Source of the DNA: UBA1479 sp002706405
GTDB taxonomy: Bacteria; Pseudomonadota; Alphaproteobacteria; Rhodospirillales; Casp-alpha2
Assembly (NCBI GenBank): GCA_963972255.1
Contig: CAXATO010000003.1
Span: 1 to 64,000 of the forward strand
Length of the DNA stretch: 64,000 nt
Direction of reading: 5' to 3'
Below the pieces are notes generated by a model. The model was not told the origin of the DNA and searched no databases. It saw nothing but the letters and a program-made list of their open reading frames with translations. The position numbers and the translations under genes are program-made. Shown here one piece after another: positions 41,844 to 50,079 of this stretch. Positions within the stretch are counted from its first letter, which is position 1. Every line of letters starts with the position of its first letter.

Positions 41844-43337
41844 CTACGGCGTCGGGTCGTTGAGGTTGTCCAGCGGATAGATCGGCCGCCGCACGTTCTT
41901 GAAATCCAGCTTGGAATAGTCGGAACCGCATACCCCTGATCCCGCGCATTCGATGACCTGTTTCGCCAGGCGTCCGAACCCGGCGCGGTAATGGATGCGG
42001 CTTTTCAGCATCAGGAAGGTCTTTTCCTCGGGATCGATGCCGAGCGACGTAAAGCAGGCCGTGTCGTTGGGTTCCTGCTGTCGCGAGATCACGCAGATCT
42101 GGACACGGCCCGTGTCGAGCACGCCCGAGGGGCCCATGTCCATGGTCACGCCGCGGGACGCCGGGCCCTTGTTCTTGTAGATGCCGTCGGTCAGCACCTT
42201 GACCCGTCCGGTCACTTTCAGCGGCTTGCCCGTCTCGCCGATGGCCGGCATGTCGACCTTGCCGCCGAGGTCCAGGGTGACCTCGGCCCCGATGCCGGCC
42301 TGGGTCATTTTCTGCACAGCCGCCGGATCACAGATCGCGAAGGCCGCGACATCGTCCAGCCCGGCCTCCAAAATCGCGCCCAGCACGGTCATGGTGTCCT
42401 GCGTGCCGCCGGAGGACGCGTTGTCGTAATGGTCCAGCAGGACGACCGGACCCGCGCCCTTTTTGATTTCCTTGGCGCGGGTGATGGACCTTTCCAGAGG
42501 TTCGATCTCGTAGACGAAGGCCTTGCGCTCGTTCCAGGCGAAATCCAGAAGCTCGTCGCGGAACTTTTCGGCCAGGGCCTTGTCCCCGTCCGTCACCACC
42601 ACGGCGGATACCCCGGCATTATGGATATCCGCATGGGGAAAGCCCGTGAACAGGGTCGCGGCCAAGGCTCCTTCCTTTTCCATGCGCCGGGTCATTTCCT
42701 GCAGGTCCTTGTTGGGGAAATTGTCCGAGCCCTGGCGCATGACGTGCGGCAGCATGGGGCGGTTGCCCCAGGCGACCGTCGGCTGGGCCTCGCCCCGCAG
42801 CAGGGCATAGACGGGCCGCCCGGCGCGCTGCGCGGTTTCATAAAGGTCCGTGTGGGGATAGGTCTGATAGCCCGCAAGGCTGGTCACGTTTTCCGCCAGC
42901 TCGGGATAAAGGTTGGTGTGCATGTCCAGCGCCACGGCGATGGGCAGATCGGGGGCGATGGCGCGGATTTGCTTGATCAGGCTGCCCTCGCCGTCTTCCC
43001 GGCTGTCGGTGACCATGGCGCCATGCAGGTCGAGGAACAGGGCGTCGCATCCCGCCTTCACGGCGCTCAGGATACGCTCGGCCATGTAGTCGAAGGCATC
43101 GTCGGCCACGGGGCCGGACGGCCAGGCGTTGGCGGCAATGGGAATGACGATCTCGGCCCCGGCTTCTTCCGCCAGGTCGATGAAGCCGCCCGTGCCGCTG
43201 CCGGTTCCCTTGAAGGCCTTATAGGCCGCGTCGCCTTCGTAGGGCATGGGGGTGGAGCGGGCGAAGCGTTCGATCGGCGTCGGCACCGGCGAAAAGGTGT
43301 TGGTTTCGTGCTTCATCATGGCAATGACGACGCGCAT
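41844..43337 (-). CDS. M81 family metallopeptidase (MlrC-like)
   Basis: A 497-residue cytosolic protein of the microcystinase C/M81 family. The N-terminus MRVVIAMMKHETNTFSPVP and the zinc-site segments LFLDLHGAMVTD, VALDMHTNLYPEL and QTYPHTDLYET are characteristic. The C-terminal domain includes VVLLDHYDNASSGGTQDT. MlrC cleaves linearised microcystin, but most members act on unknown small peptides or amides. It is convergent with nirV, 4 bp apart. Confidence 0.9.
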   Translation of the reverse strand: MRVVIAMMKHETNTFSPVPTPIERFARSTPMPYEGDAAYKAFKGTGSGTGGFIDLAEEAGAEIVIPIAANAWPSGPVADDAFDYMAERILSAVKAGCDALFLDLHGAMVTDSREDGEGSLIKQIRAIAPDLPIAVALDMHTNLYPELAENVTSLAGYQTYPHTDLYETAQRAGRPVYALLRGEAQPTVAWGNRPMLPHVMRQGSDNFPNKDLQEMTRRMEKEGALAATLFTGFPHADIHNAGVSAVVVTDGDKALAEKFRDELLDFAWNERKAFVYEIEPLERSITRAKEIKKGAGPVVLLDHYDNASSGGTQDTMTVLGAILEAGLDDVAAFAICDPAAVQKMTQAGIGAEVTLDLGGKVDMPAIGETGKPLKVTGRVKVLTDGIYKNKGPASRGVTMDMGPSGVLDTGRVQICVISRQQEPNDTACFTSLGIDPEEKTFLMLKSRIHYRAGFGRLAKQVIECAGSGVCGSDYSKLDFKNVRRPIYPLDNLNDPTP

Positions 43338-43465
43338 GGGTTGGGTCCTCCGGTGGGGTCGACGGGAACGGACAGCTTAGACCGGCCCGGCGGATTTTCA
43401 ATGACGCGTGGCCGAACTCCGCGCTAGCCTTCGGTCAAAGACCTCTAAGAAACGGAACCATCCAG

Positions 43466-44308
43466 ATGACATACCAGCATATTGACGTTCGCCCCATCGC
43501 CGGCGCCTTGGGCGCCGAAATCCACGGCGTTGATTTCTCTCGGGACCTTGCCGACGAGGTGGTGGCCGAAATTCGCCGGGCTTGGCTCGACCACCTCGTG
43601 GTGTTCTTTCGCGGCCAATCCCTGACCCCGGCGCAGCAGCTTGCCGCCGCCAAGCGGTTCGGGGAGCCCGTGGAATACCCCTTCGTTCAGGGCCTGCCCG
43701 ACTTTCCGGTCATCACGCCGATCGTCAAACTGCCCCATGAAAAGGTGAATTTCGGCGGCCTGTGGCATACGGACACGACCTATCAGCCGCGCCCGCCCAT
43801 GGCGACCATGCTCTACGCGCTGGAACTGCCGCCCTATGGCGGCGACACCATGTTCGCCAGCATGTACATGGCCTATGAGACGTTATCGGACGGGATGAAG
43901 GATTTGCTGGCGCCGCTGACCGGGGTGTTCCGCTCCGACAAGAAACGGGTTTCGGACACTCGCGCCGCGCGGGTCGCCGACGCGCCGAAGGAAGACGTCT
44001 CCAAGCCCAAGATCGCCGAACATCCGATCATCCGCGTCCATCCGGAAACCGGGCGCAAGGCGCTCTATGTCAGCCTCGCCCATACGACCAATTTCAAGGG
44101 CTGGACCGAGGCGGAAAGCGCGCCCTTGCTGAACTACCTGTTCGAACATCAGACGCGGCCCGAATTCACCTGCCGCTTCCGCTGGGAGCCGGGCTCCATC
44201 GCGCTGTGGGACAACCGCTGCGCCCTGCACAACCCGATCAACGACTACCACGGCCACAAACGCGTCCTGCACCGCATCACCTTCGCCGGCGACGCGCCGA
44301 AGGGGTAG
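43466..44308 (+). CDS. TauD/TfdA family Fe(II)/2-oxoglutarate dioxygenase
   Basis: A 280-residue mononuclear iron dioxygenase. The iron facial triad begins with His101-x-Asp103 in GLWHTDTTYQP and continues with the distal His in GSIALWDNRCALHN; the 2-oxoglutarate-binding Arg is in HRITFAGD. The substrate group (sulfonate, phosphonate, phenoxyacid or other) cannot be deduced. Nearby phosphonate genes are suggestive but not in the same operon. Confidence 0.9.
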   Translation: MTYQHIDVRPIAGALGAEIHGVDFSRDLADEVVAEIRRAWLDHLVVFFRGQSLTPAQQLAAAKRFGEPVEYPFVQGLPDFPVITPIVKLPHEKVNFGGLWHTDTTYQPRPPMATMLYALELPPYGGDTMFASMYMAYETLSDGMKDLLAPLTGVFRSDKKRVSDTRAARVADAPKEDVSKPKIAEHPIIRVHPETGRKALYVSLAHTTNFKGWTEAESAPLLNYLFEHQTRPEFTCRFRWEPGSIALWDNRCALHNPINDYHGHKRVLHRITFAGDAPKG

Positions 44309-44545
44309 GTGGGGAGAGTGAGGTTGAATATCTACGTCTAGCCAAGCTCCGCAATATGGCCACGCATGATACCAGGGGAGGGAGCTCCAATCCCGGCCTT
44401 AGAAGGTGTTGCTGCTCCTGTAGTAGTTAAAGGTTTCCGGGTTAGGGCCTGAACGCCCAGGGGCAGGTAGTGAAGGTAACCGTTTCTTTATCATGCGTTC
44501 TCAGGTCATCTGTTCAAGATTATACAAGCACGCTATTCTCTACGA

Positions 44546-45322
44546 ATGAGTGTAATGGATATTTTGACCGAGGATTTCCTGGTCGAGCTACCCGACGACC
44601 CGCGTGCGGCATTCGGGATGGTGCTGCGTCGTGCAGACACTTACGTCTCCGAAGCCCTCCAGGCTTTAGACGAGAGTGAAGGGAACGGTTGGTATAGCTA
44701 TGTGACGGCACAACACACAGCGATGAATACCATTATTGCTGTAGCGAAGCGTTATGACATCGAGCCATTCGCGAGCATGGCCGTGCCACCACGGAAGGGC
44801 TTCGATTCCGATCAGTTCACCGAATTTAAGGTCCAACTAGATCATTACGCTGCGCAATTGGTACTTGATAACAGTATCCGCGGGAAGCGTGATGCGGTCG
44901 AAATTGATGCGAAGGTTAAGGACCGCCTTCGCCAACACATATACGGTATCAAGACCCTGATTGATCAGGCGGAAATGCCGGAACCTAGACGTGCGCTTCT
45001 GCACAAGCGTATAGCTGCCTTTGAGGCGGCGCTTGAAAAGCCACGTGTAAACGTGGTGATGCTTGCCGGGGTGATGGTGATGATCTTGGCTGGGGCTGCC
45101 AATATTAGCCAGCTCGTCGATAGCCCGGCGATGAATAAGCTGGTAGCGACAATTATGGCGACGATTGGTGAAGCGAAGGCTATCGATGAAGAGAAACGAG
45201 ATCTGCCGCCGGTCCAATCGCCAAAACCTCTCTTGCCACCTCGCCCAAACGACATTACCGCAGATTCGAAAGAGCGAGAGGGCACGTCTTCTACTGGTTT
45301 GGATGACGATATCCCGTTCTAG
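44546..45322 (+). CDS. Membrane protein ending in an SSB-type tip (DDDIPF)
   Basis: A 258-residue protein of no recognised family. An N-terminal helical domain (~1-165) is followed by one membrane helix (~168-186, VNVVMLAGVMVMILAGAA), a Pro-rich linker (PPVQSPKPLLPPRP) and the exact C-terminus DDDIPF. That hexapeptide is the conserved tail of single-stranded DNA-binding protein, which recruits RecO, RecQ, PriA, ExoI and others. No OB fold is visible, so it is not SSB. The DNA is less GC-rich than its neighbours and codon use looks foreign. ATG at 44546 gives MSVMD; a second Met is at residue 4. Confidence 0.75.
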   Translation: MSVMDILTEDFLVELPDDPRAAFGMVLRRADTYVSEALQALDESEGNGWYSYVTAQHTAMNTIIAVAKRYDIEPFASMAVPPRKGFDSDQFTEFKVQLDHYAAQLVLDNSIRGKRDAVEIDAKVKDRLRQHIYGIKTLIDQAEMPEPRRALLHKRIAAFEAALEKPRVNVVMLAGVMVMILAGAANISQLVDSPAMNKLVATIMATIGEAKAIDEEKRDLPPVQSPKPLLPPRPNDITADSKEREGTSSTGLDDDIPF

Positions 45323-45362
45323 CTCGGACACATTTCCGCTTCTGGGCCTCATCAAAAGTCGA

Positions 45363-45396
45363 AACGATGAGAGAGTTGGAACGATGAGAGAGTTGG
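45363..45396 (+). repeat. Two tandem copies of a 17-bp unit
   Basis: AACGATGAGAGAGTTGG occurs twice in direct succession (45363-45379, 45380-45396), followed by a third partial AACG. It lies just after the DDDIPF gene, in non-coding DNA. Confidence 0.85.
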
Positions 45397-45471
45397 AACG
45401 TAAAGCGGATATCAAACGTTCAGCAAAATTCATCCCCTTCAGGTCACTTGGGGCATCCCGCCCCCCAGCGA

Positions 45472-46494
45472 TTACCCCGGCTTGGTGCCGACGATCAGCC
45501 GGGTCAGGCCCGGGACCATTTCGTGTTCCTGGATGTCGGTGAAGCCGACCTCTGCCATGCGGGCGGTCAGCCAACCCGGGGTGACCGAGCGGGCTTCGGG
45601 CGTGAAGGCCATGTGCTGAAGTTGCCAAAGGGCGGCCATGGGCGGGCCCTGGCGGTCGTCGTCGACCATGAAATCGTGGACCATGAAGCGCCCGCCGGGA
45701 GCTAGGCTGTCGAAGGCGTCGGAGACCATGCGCGGCAGCTCGCCGCCGGGGATGCCGGAAAACAGATAGGACATGAGGATCGCGTCCTGCTCCGTCGGCC
45801 AGGCGATTTCCAGCGCGTTGCCGGGGATGTAGCGCACCCGGTCGACCATCCCGGCCTCGGTAATGAAGCGCCAGCCCAGTTCGGACACGTTGGGGAAATC
45901 GATGATGGTGGCGGTCATCTCCGGATTGGCTTCGAGCAGGCGGATGGTCATGGCCCCGGTGCCGCCGGCGATATCCAGCAATGACTTGGCGCCCTTGAGG
46001 TCGACCAGCCGGGCGAGCGTCTTGCCCGGGCCGAGGGAGCCCGCGTGCTGGGCCTCGGAATAGATCGCGGCCTGTTTCGGGTCGGCCATCCAATGCTGAT
46101 AGCTGTCGACCGCGTCCGGATCGAGGGAACCGTCCATGACCTCGTTCAGCTGCTGCAGGAACGGGTACATCTGGCGGTCGATCTGATAGCGCAGATAGTC
46201 GCCGAAATCGTATTTGGCGTCGCGCGACAGGAAGGCCGCCGCCCCCGGCGAGTTGGTATAGATTTCGTCGTCGGAGCGGTCGACCAGGCCGACGCTGGTC
46301 AAGGCCGTCATCAGAGTGGTGATGCGGTTGGTGGGAATTCCGGTTTTTTGGGCGATCTCGGCCGAAGTTTTCGGCCCGTCGGCCAGCACCGTGAACACGT
46401 CCACATGGAGGGCTGCGAACAGCGCCTTCGATGCCATAAACCCGAAGGCAAGTTTTGATACGTCCTCAGCCGTTTCCACCAGGCGTCCATCCAT
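45472..46494 (-). CDS. SAM-dependent methyltransferase (O-methyltransferase type) with winged-helix domain
   Basis: A 340-residue class I methyltransferase. The N-terminal dimerisation/winged-helix part reads SAEIAQKTGIPTNRITTLMT. The SAM-binding motif is LLDIAGGTGAMTIRLLEANP, followed by IIDFPNVSELG. The layout is that of hydroxyneurosporene/acetylserotonin-type O-methyltransferases. It is on the same strand as, and about 120 bp downstream of, the phosphonate genes. A role in tailoring a phosphonate product is possible, but unproved. Confidence 0.85.
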   Translation of the reverse strand: MDGRLVETAEDVSKLAFGFMASKALFAALHVDVFTVLADGPKTSAEIAQKTGIPTNRITTLMTALTSVGLVDRSDDEIYTNSPGAAAFLSRDAKYDFGDYLRYQIDRQMYPFLQQLNEVMDGSLDPDAVDSYQHWMADPKQAAIYSEAQHAGSLGPGKTLARLVDLKGAKSLLDIAGGTGAMTIRLLEANPEMTATIIDFPNVSELGWRFITEAGMVDRVRYIPGNALEIAWPTEQDAILMSYLFSGIPGGELPRMVSDAFDSLAPGGRFMVHDFMVDDDRQGPPMAALWQLQHMAFTPEARSVTPGWLTARMAEVGFTDIQEHEMVPGLTRLIVGTKPG

Positions 46495-46617
46495 GGGGTG
46501 CCGTCTCCAATCCTGATTGTGTGTTGATCGATGGCGCGCACCCTAACACGCGTTTCCGCAATGTCCAAAATCGGACCCTTTCGGGCCGACCCGGCGCGCG
46601 GTTCCTAGGGCTGGCGG

Positions 46618-47790
46618 TCAGTCGGCCGCTTTGCGATAGGGCGCCAGGAAATCGCGGAACCGGCGCGCGACCTCGGGCGGGCTCACGGTCGGGCGGCCCA
46701 GTTCCTTCATGGATCCGGGGGCGATCTTCATATGGATCAGGTGCGGGCCGGGAGTCTTGAGCGCTTCCGTGACCGCCTGCTTCAGGCCGTCCAGGCTGTC
46801 GACTTCCCAGCCGGCGGCATAGCCGCAGGCCTGGGCGACGCGGGCGAAGCGCACGGCGGGGGCGGTGGTCGGCTGGCCGCCCGTGGAATCGTAGGTGCCG
46901 TTGTCGAACACCATGTGGATCAGGTTCGTGGGCGCCATGGACCCGATGGTTGCAAGCGACCCCAGCTTCATCAGGGCCGCCCCGTCACCGTCGAACACGA
47001 CGATGGGCGAGGTGACGTTGAGTGCCGCTCCCAGCCCCATGCCGGCGGCCCCGCCCATGGAGCCGACCTGATAGAGGTGCTGTTTGCGGTCTTCGATGGT
47101 GAACAACTCGCGCCCGCATTTGCCTGTGGTGGCGATGATGCCGGCGTCGTCGGGCAGGACCTCCAGCACGGCCTCCATGGCGCGCATGCGCCCCGGCAGG
47201 CCGTCGCCGGTGAACAGATCCGTCACCGGGCCCATGTCGGGGGCGGGCAGGGGCGTGGCGTCCAGGCCGTCGTCCTTGACGCTGCCCTTTTCCATGATGA
47301 AGGCGAAGGGCAGGTTTTCCGCGTCCATGTAGCTTTGGGCGACCGTGAGGGCCGGGGTGACGGCTTGCGCCTCCGTCGGGAAGGGCAGATGGGGGATGCG
47401 GATGACGTCGAGCAGGTCCGGCGTGATCTCACCCATGACCTCGTGCTGGGGTTCGTCCTTCAACCCGGGCCCGCCCCGCCAGGTGGTCACCACCAAGGAC
47501 GGGATGCGGAACGGATGGTTCAAGGACGTCAGCGGATTGACGGCGTTGCCCAGGCCGGAGTTCTGGAACATCACCACCGTGCCGCGCCCGGCCAACCAGG
47601 CGCCGGAGGCGATCGCCACGGCCTCGCCCTCGCTGGCCGCCGGCACGTAGTCGAGCCGCGCATTGCCGCCCCCGGTGGCGCCGCCGACCACCTTGTTGAT
47701 CAGGGGGGTGAGGAACGAACAGGGCACGCCTGTGAAGAAGTCGAAGCCGCGCGCGCGCAGCGGGGTCAGAAAGTCGTCGGCGTCGATCAT
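46618..47790 (-). CDS. Phosphonopyruvate decarboxylase
   Basis: A 390-residue thiamine-diphosphate enzyme converting phosphonopyruvate to phosphonoacetaldehyde, the irreversible step that drives C-P bond formation. Landmarks are FFTGVPCSFLTPLIN, ASEGEAVAIASGAWLAG, MFQNSGLGNAVNPLTSLN, and the TPP-binding VFDGDGAALMKLGSLATIGS with the Asn/Gly ligand VFDNGTYDSTGGQ. It lies just downstream of PEP mutase on the same strand. Known names for this enzyme include Ppd and AepY. Confidence 0.92.
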   Translation of the reverse strand: MIDADDFLTPLRARGFDFFTGVPCSFLTPLINKVVGGATGGGNARLDYVPAASEGEAVAIASGAWLAGRGTVVMFQNSGLGNAVNPLTSLNHPFRIPSLVVTTWRGGPGLKDEPQHEVMGEITPDLLDVIRIPHLPFPTEAQAVTPALTVAQSYMDAENLPFAFIMEKGSVKDDGLDATPLPAPDMGPVTDLFTGDGLPGRMRAMEAVLEVLPDDAGIIATTGKCGRELFTIEDRKQHLYQVGSMGGAAGMGLGAALNVTSPIVVFDGDGAALMKLGSLATIGSMAPTNLIHMVFDNGTYDSTGGQPTTAPAVRFARVAQACGYAAGWEVDSLDGLKQAVTEALKTPGPHLIHMKIAPGSMKELGRPTVSPPEVARRFRDFLAPYRKAAD

Positions 47791-47925
47791 GGCGGGGCTC
47801 CGGGGCCAAAAGTCTGAAACCAGTTCCTTCTCCCTTAAGGGAGAGGGCAGTGAGGCTCAAGCTCGTTAGGGTTCTAGCGGCAGTGGGTGAGGGGGATTTT
47901 CGACCGAACCACCCCCTCACCCCGG

Positions 47926-47952
47926 CCCTCTCCCCCGGAGCGGGGGAGAGGG
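47926..47952. repeat. REP-like palindrome, copy 1
   Basis: CCCTCTCCCCC and GGGGGAGAGGG form perfect 11-bp arms around GGAGC. The flanks contain CCCCCTCACC and related GAGGG runs (47,822-47,963). A second copy with identical arms and a different loop lies at 59,101-59,127. It sits between the phosphonate genes. It is a dispersed extragenic palindrome rather than a dedicated terminator. Confidence 0.75.
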
Positions 47953-47976
47953 AGGGTGGGAGATAGTCGTGGTTTT

Positions 47977-49653
47977 TTACAGGAACAGCTTTGCCTGGTT
48001 CAGGTCGGCGGCCTGATCGATGTCCATCCATTGTCCGGCCACGTAGGCCACGGAAATCTCGTGCCCCTTGGCGACCAGGCGGGAGAACAGCGCGGGCAGG
48101 CCTGCCTTGGTCAGGCCCTCGGCCTGCATGGCGTCGATTTCGCCGCGCAGGATGTCCGCACCCGTTTCCGTGACGCGGGCCAGACCGACCCATTCGCCCG
48201 AAATGCGGTCCTCGGCGATGTCCGGGCCCATGGCGGTCAGGGTCACGGGCGCGTCCTCGTCCATGAAGTCGGCGGCGAAGGGCAGGGAGCAGTCGGCGAA
48301 ATCGCGCACCCAGTCGGGCTGGGCGTCGTCGCCCTGGTGTTCTTCGCCGCGCGTCCGCCACTGGCCGTCGACCACGACGACGATGTCGCCCGCCGTTTCC
48401 ATCAGCTTGTCGACAAGGTGATGGCGGAACAGGATGTCGCCATAGGCGATGACGCAATCGCCCTGGATCGCCTCCTTGGCGCAGGCCAGGCTGCCGACCT
48501 CGCCGGTTTTTTCATAGAAATCGTTGTCCACGGTCTGGATGCCCGGCAGGTTGATCATCTGCTTGGCATAGCCGCGCACCACCGTGATGTCGCGCACGCC
48601 CGACTGTTTCAAGGCGTCGGTCATACGGGCCAGCAGCGGCCGGCCGCGCACGTCGATCATGCATTTCGGCCGGTCGGCGGTCAGCGCGCCCAGGGCCTTG
48701 CCGCGGGATGCCGCCAGGATCACGGCCCCCGGGGCCTTCTTGGCCGGCAGATAGCGGCCTTCGGCCTGGCGCAGTTCGTCGTTGCCCTGCAACTGGAAGA
48801 TTTCCGACACGGTCGTGATATGCGGCTCGATCCCGGCCAGGCTTTCCTCGCGCAGGATGCGGGCCGTGGTTTCGCGCATGGCGGTGATCGAGCTACGCAG
48901 GTTGTGGTTGGCCCAGATGGCCAGCGATACGCCGGCCTTGCGGAACTCATCGGTCGGCGTGGCGAAATACTTGGTCGGCACGATCACGACCGGCACGCGA
49001 CCCGACCACTGGCGCATGAATTCCATGATCTCGTCTGCCGTCGCCAGCTTGGAATGGCACAAGACGGCGTCGGCCCCGGCCTCCGCATAGGCATGGGCGC
49101 GGTCGAGCGCTTCGTTCAGCCCGCGCCCGGCGATGAAGGCCTCCAGCCGCGCGACGATGGAGAAGTCGGGATCGGTCTGGCTGTCTTTGCCGGCTTTGAT
49201 CTTGCCTGCGAACTCATCCATGTCGGCCAGGGGTTGGCCCTCGCCGATGAAGGAATTGGTCTTGGGGAACAGCTTGTCCTCGATACAGATGCCGGCGATG
49301 CCGCGCTGGCAGAACTTGGTCACTGCGCGGCGCATGTTGTTGAAGTTGCCCCAGCCGGTGTCGCCGTCGACCAGGATCGGGATCGACGTGGCGTCGGACA
49401 TGAATTCCAGGACTTCCAGGATCTGGGTCCAGGAGGCCTCGTTGTTGTCGCGCACGCCGAGCGCCGCCGACATGGACAGGCCGGACGCCCAGATGCCCTT
49501 GAACCCGGCTTCCTCGACGATCTTCGCCGACAGACCGTTGTGGGCCTCCATGATGAATTCCAGGTCGGGAGAGGTCAGCATTCGGCGTAGCTGGCCGGCC
49601 TTGGTCAGGGGTTCGGTATAGGTCGTGCGGGCGTCGCGGTTTGGCGTGATCAT
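47977..49653 (-). CDS. Phosphoenolpyruvate mutase fused to a nucleotidyltransferase
   Basis: A 558-residue bifunctional protein. Residues ~20-300 are PEP mutase (C-P bond formation), with the diagnostic EDKLFPKTNS (residues 125-134, family EDKxxxxxNS) and GDTGWGNFNN. Residues ~308-558 are a sugar-nucleotidyltransferase-like domain (GAVILAASRGKALGALTADRPKC is degenerate near the G-loop; catalytic acidic residues in VIAYGDILF). Such fusions appear in pathways that attach phosphonates to lipids or glycans through a CMP-phosphonate. It is the first gene, followed by the decarboxylase. Partner transaminase or reductase genes are not adjacent. Confidence 0.9.
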   Translation of the reverse strand: MITPNRDARTTYTEPLTKAGQLRRMLTSPDLEFIMEAHNGLSAKIVEEAGFKGIWASGLSMSAALGVRDNNEASWTQILEVLEFMSDATSIPILVDGDTGWGNFNNMRRAVTKFCQRGIAGICIEDKLFPKTNSFIGEGQPLADMDEFAGKIKAGKDSQTDPDFSIVARLEAFIAGRGLNEALDRAHAYAEAGADAVLCHSKLATADEIMEFMRQWSGRVPVVIVPTKYFATPTDEFRKAGVSLAIWANHNLRSSITAMRETTARILREESLAGIEPHITTVSEIFQLQGNDELRQAEGRYLPAKKAPGAVILAASRGKALGALTADRPKCMIDVRGRPLLARMTDALKQSGVRDITVVRGYAKQMINLPGIQTVDNDFYEKTGEVGSLACAKEAIQGDCVIAYGDILFRHHLVDKLMETAGDIVVVVDGQWRTRGEEHQGDDAQPDWVRDFADCSLPFAADFMDEDAPVTLTAMGPDIAEDRISGEWVGLARVTETGADILRGEIDAMQAEGLTKAGLPALFSRLVAKGHEISVAYVAGQWMDIDQAADLNQAKLFL

Positions 49654-50079
49654 GTTGTCTCCGATGGCGTGTAGGGCGGTGGCATGTGGTGTCGATGGGT
49701 TATGGTGTCGAAAATAGGGTGTATCTATGACAGGTATCGGCTGAATCTATAATAATGGGTGGTTATAGCCCGATGAAGCCAAATTTGCCATTCGTCGGTT
49801 TGTGGGCGGGATGCTGTTGCGGGCCGCTGGCGGCAGGCGGGCAATCGCCTGGTTCGGCAGCGCAGACTTGTATGATTATAATTTAATCAAATTAGCATTA
49901 ATGCATAATAATTGGGCATAATATGGCCGATCTTGATGTTCAAACAAGCCCGGAAGAGACGCGTAATTAACTGAAATATAAGAGTTAATTTTATCCCCAG
50001 CGGGAATTTGCGAACTGGCACGGCGCTTGCCATTACCTTGCCGCAACGCAGCAACAATTCCTTATCTGGAGACGATAAA
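49654..50079. other. 426-bp AT-rich control region upstream of urtA
   Basis: No gene is supported. It is markedly AT-rich from ~49,870 to 49,995, then holds the sigma-54 promoter and the ribosome site of urtA. TGCATAATAATTGGGCA (49,901-49,917) loosely resembles an NtrC site, but several positions differ. The PEP mutase gene diverges from the left end. Confidence 0.6.
50016..50030 (+). promoter_or_regulatory. Sigma-54 promoter of the urea transport/urease locus
   Basis: TGGCACGGCGCTTGC matches the -24/-12 consensus TGGCACG-N4-TTGC at every position. It lies 50 bp upstream of the urtA start with an AT-rich upstream region suited to an enhancer-binding protein. NtrC control under nitrogen limitation is the expected regulation. 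Confidence 0.85.

Noticed and set aside
44309..44545. Possible tRNA or attachment site before the DDDIPF gene
   Set aside because: No cloverleaf, CCA end or flanking direct repeat could be found, and no integrase is present.
47991..49621. Plus-strand frames inside the PEP mutase gene
   Set aside because: They are antisense to a gene with complete diagnostic motifs and show no motif of their own.
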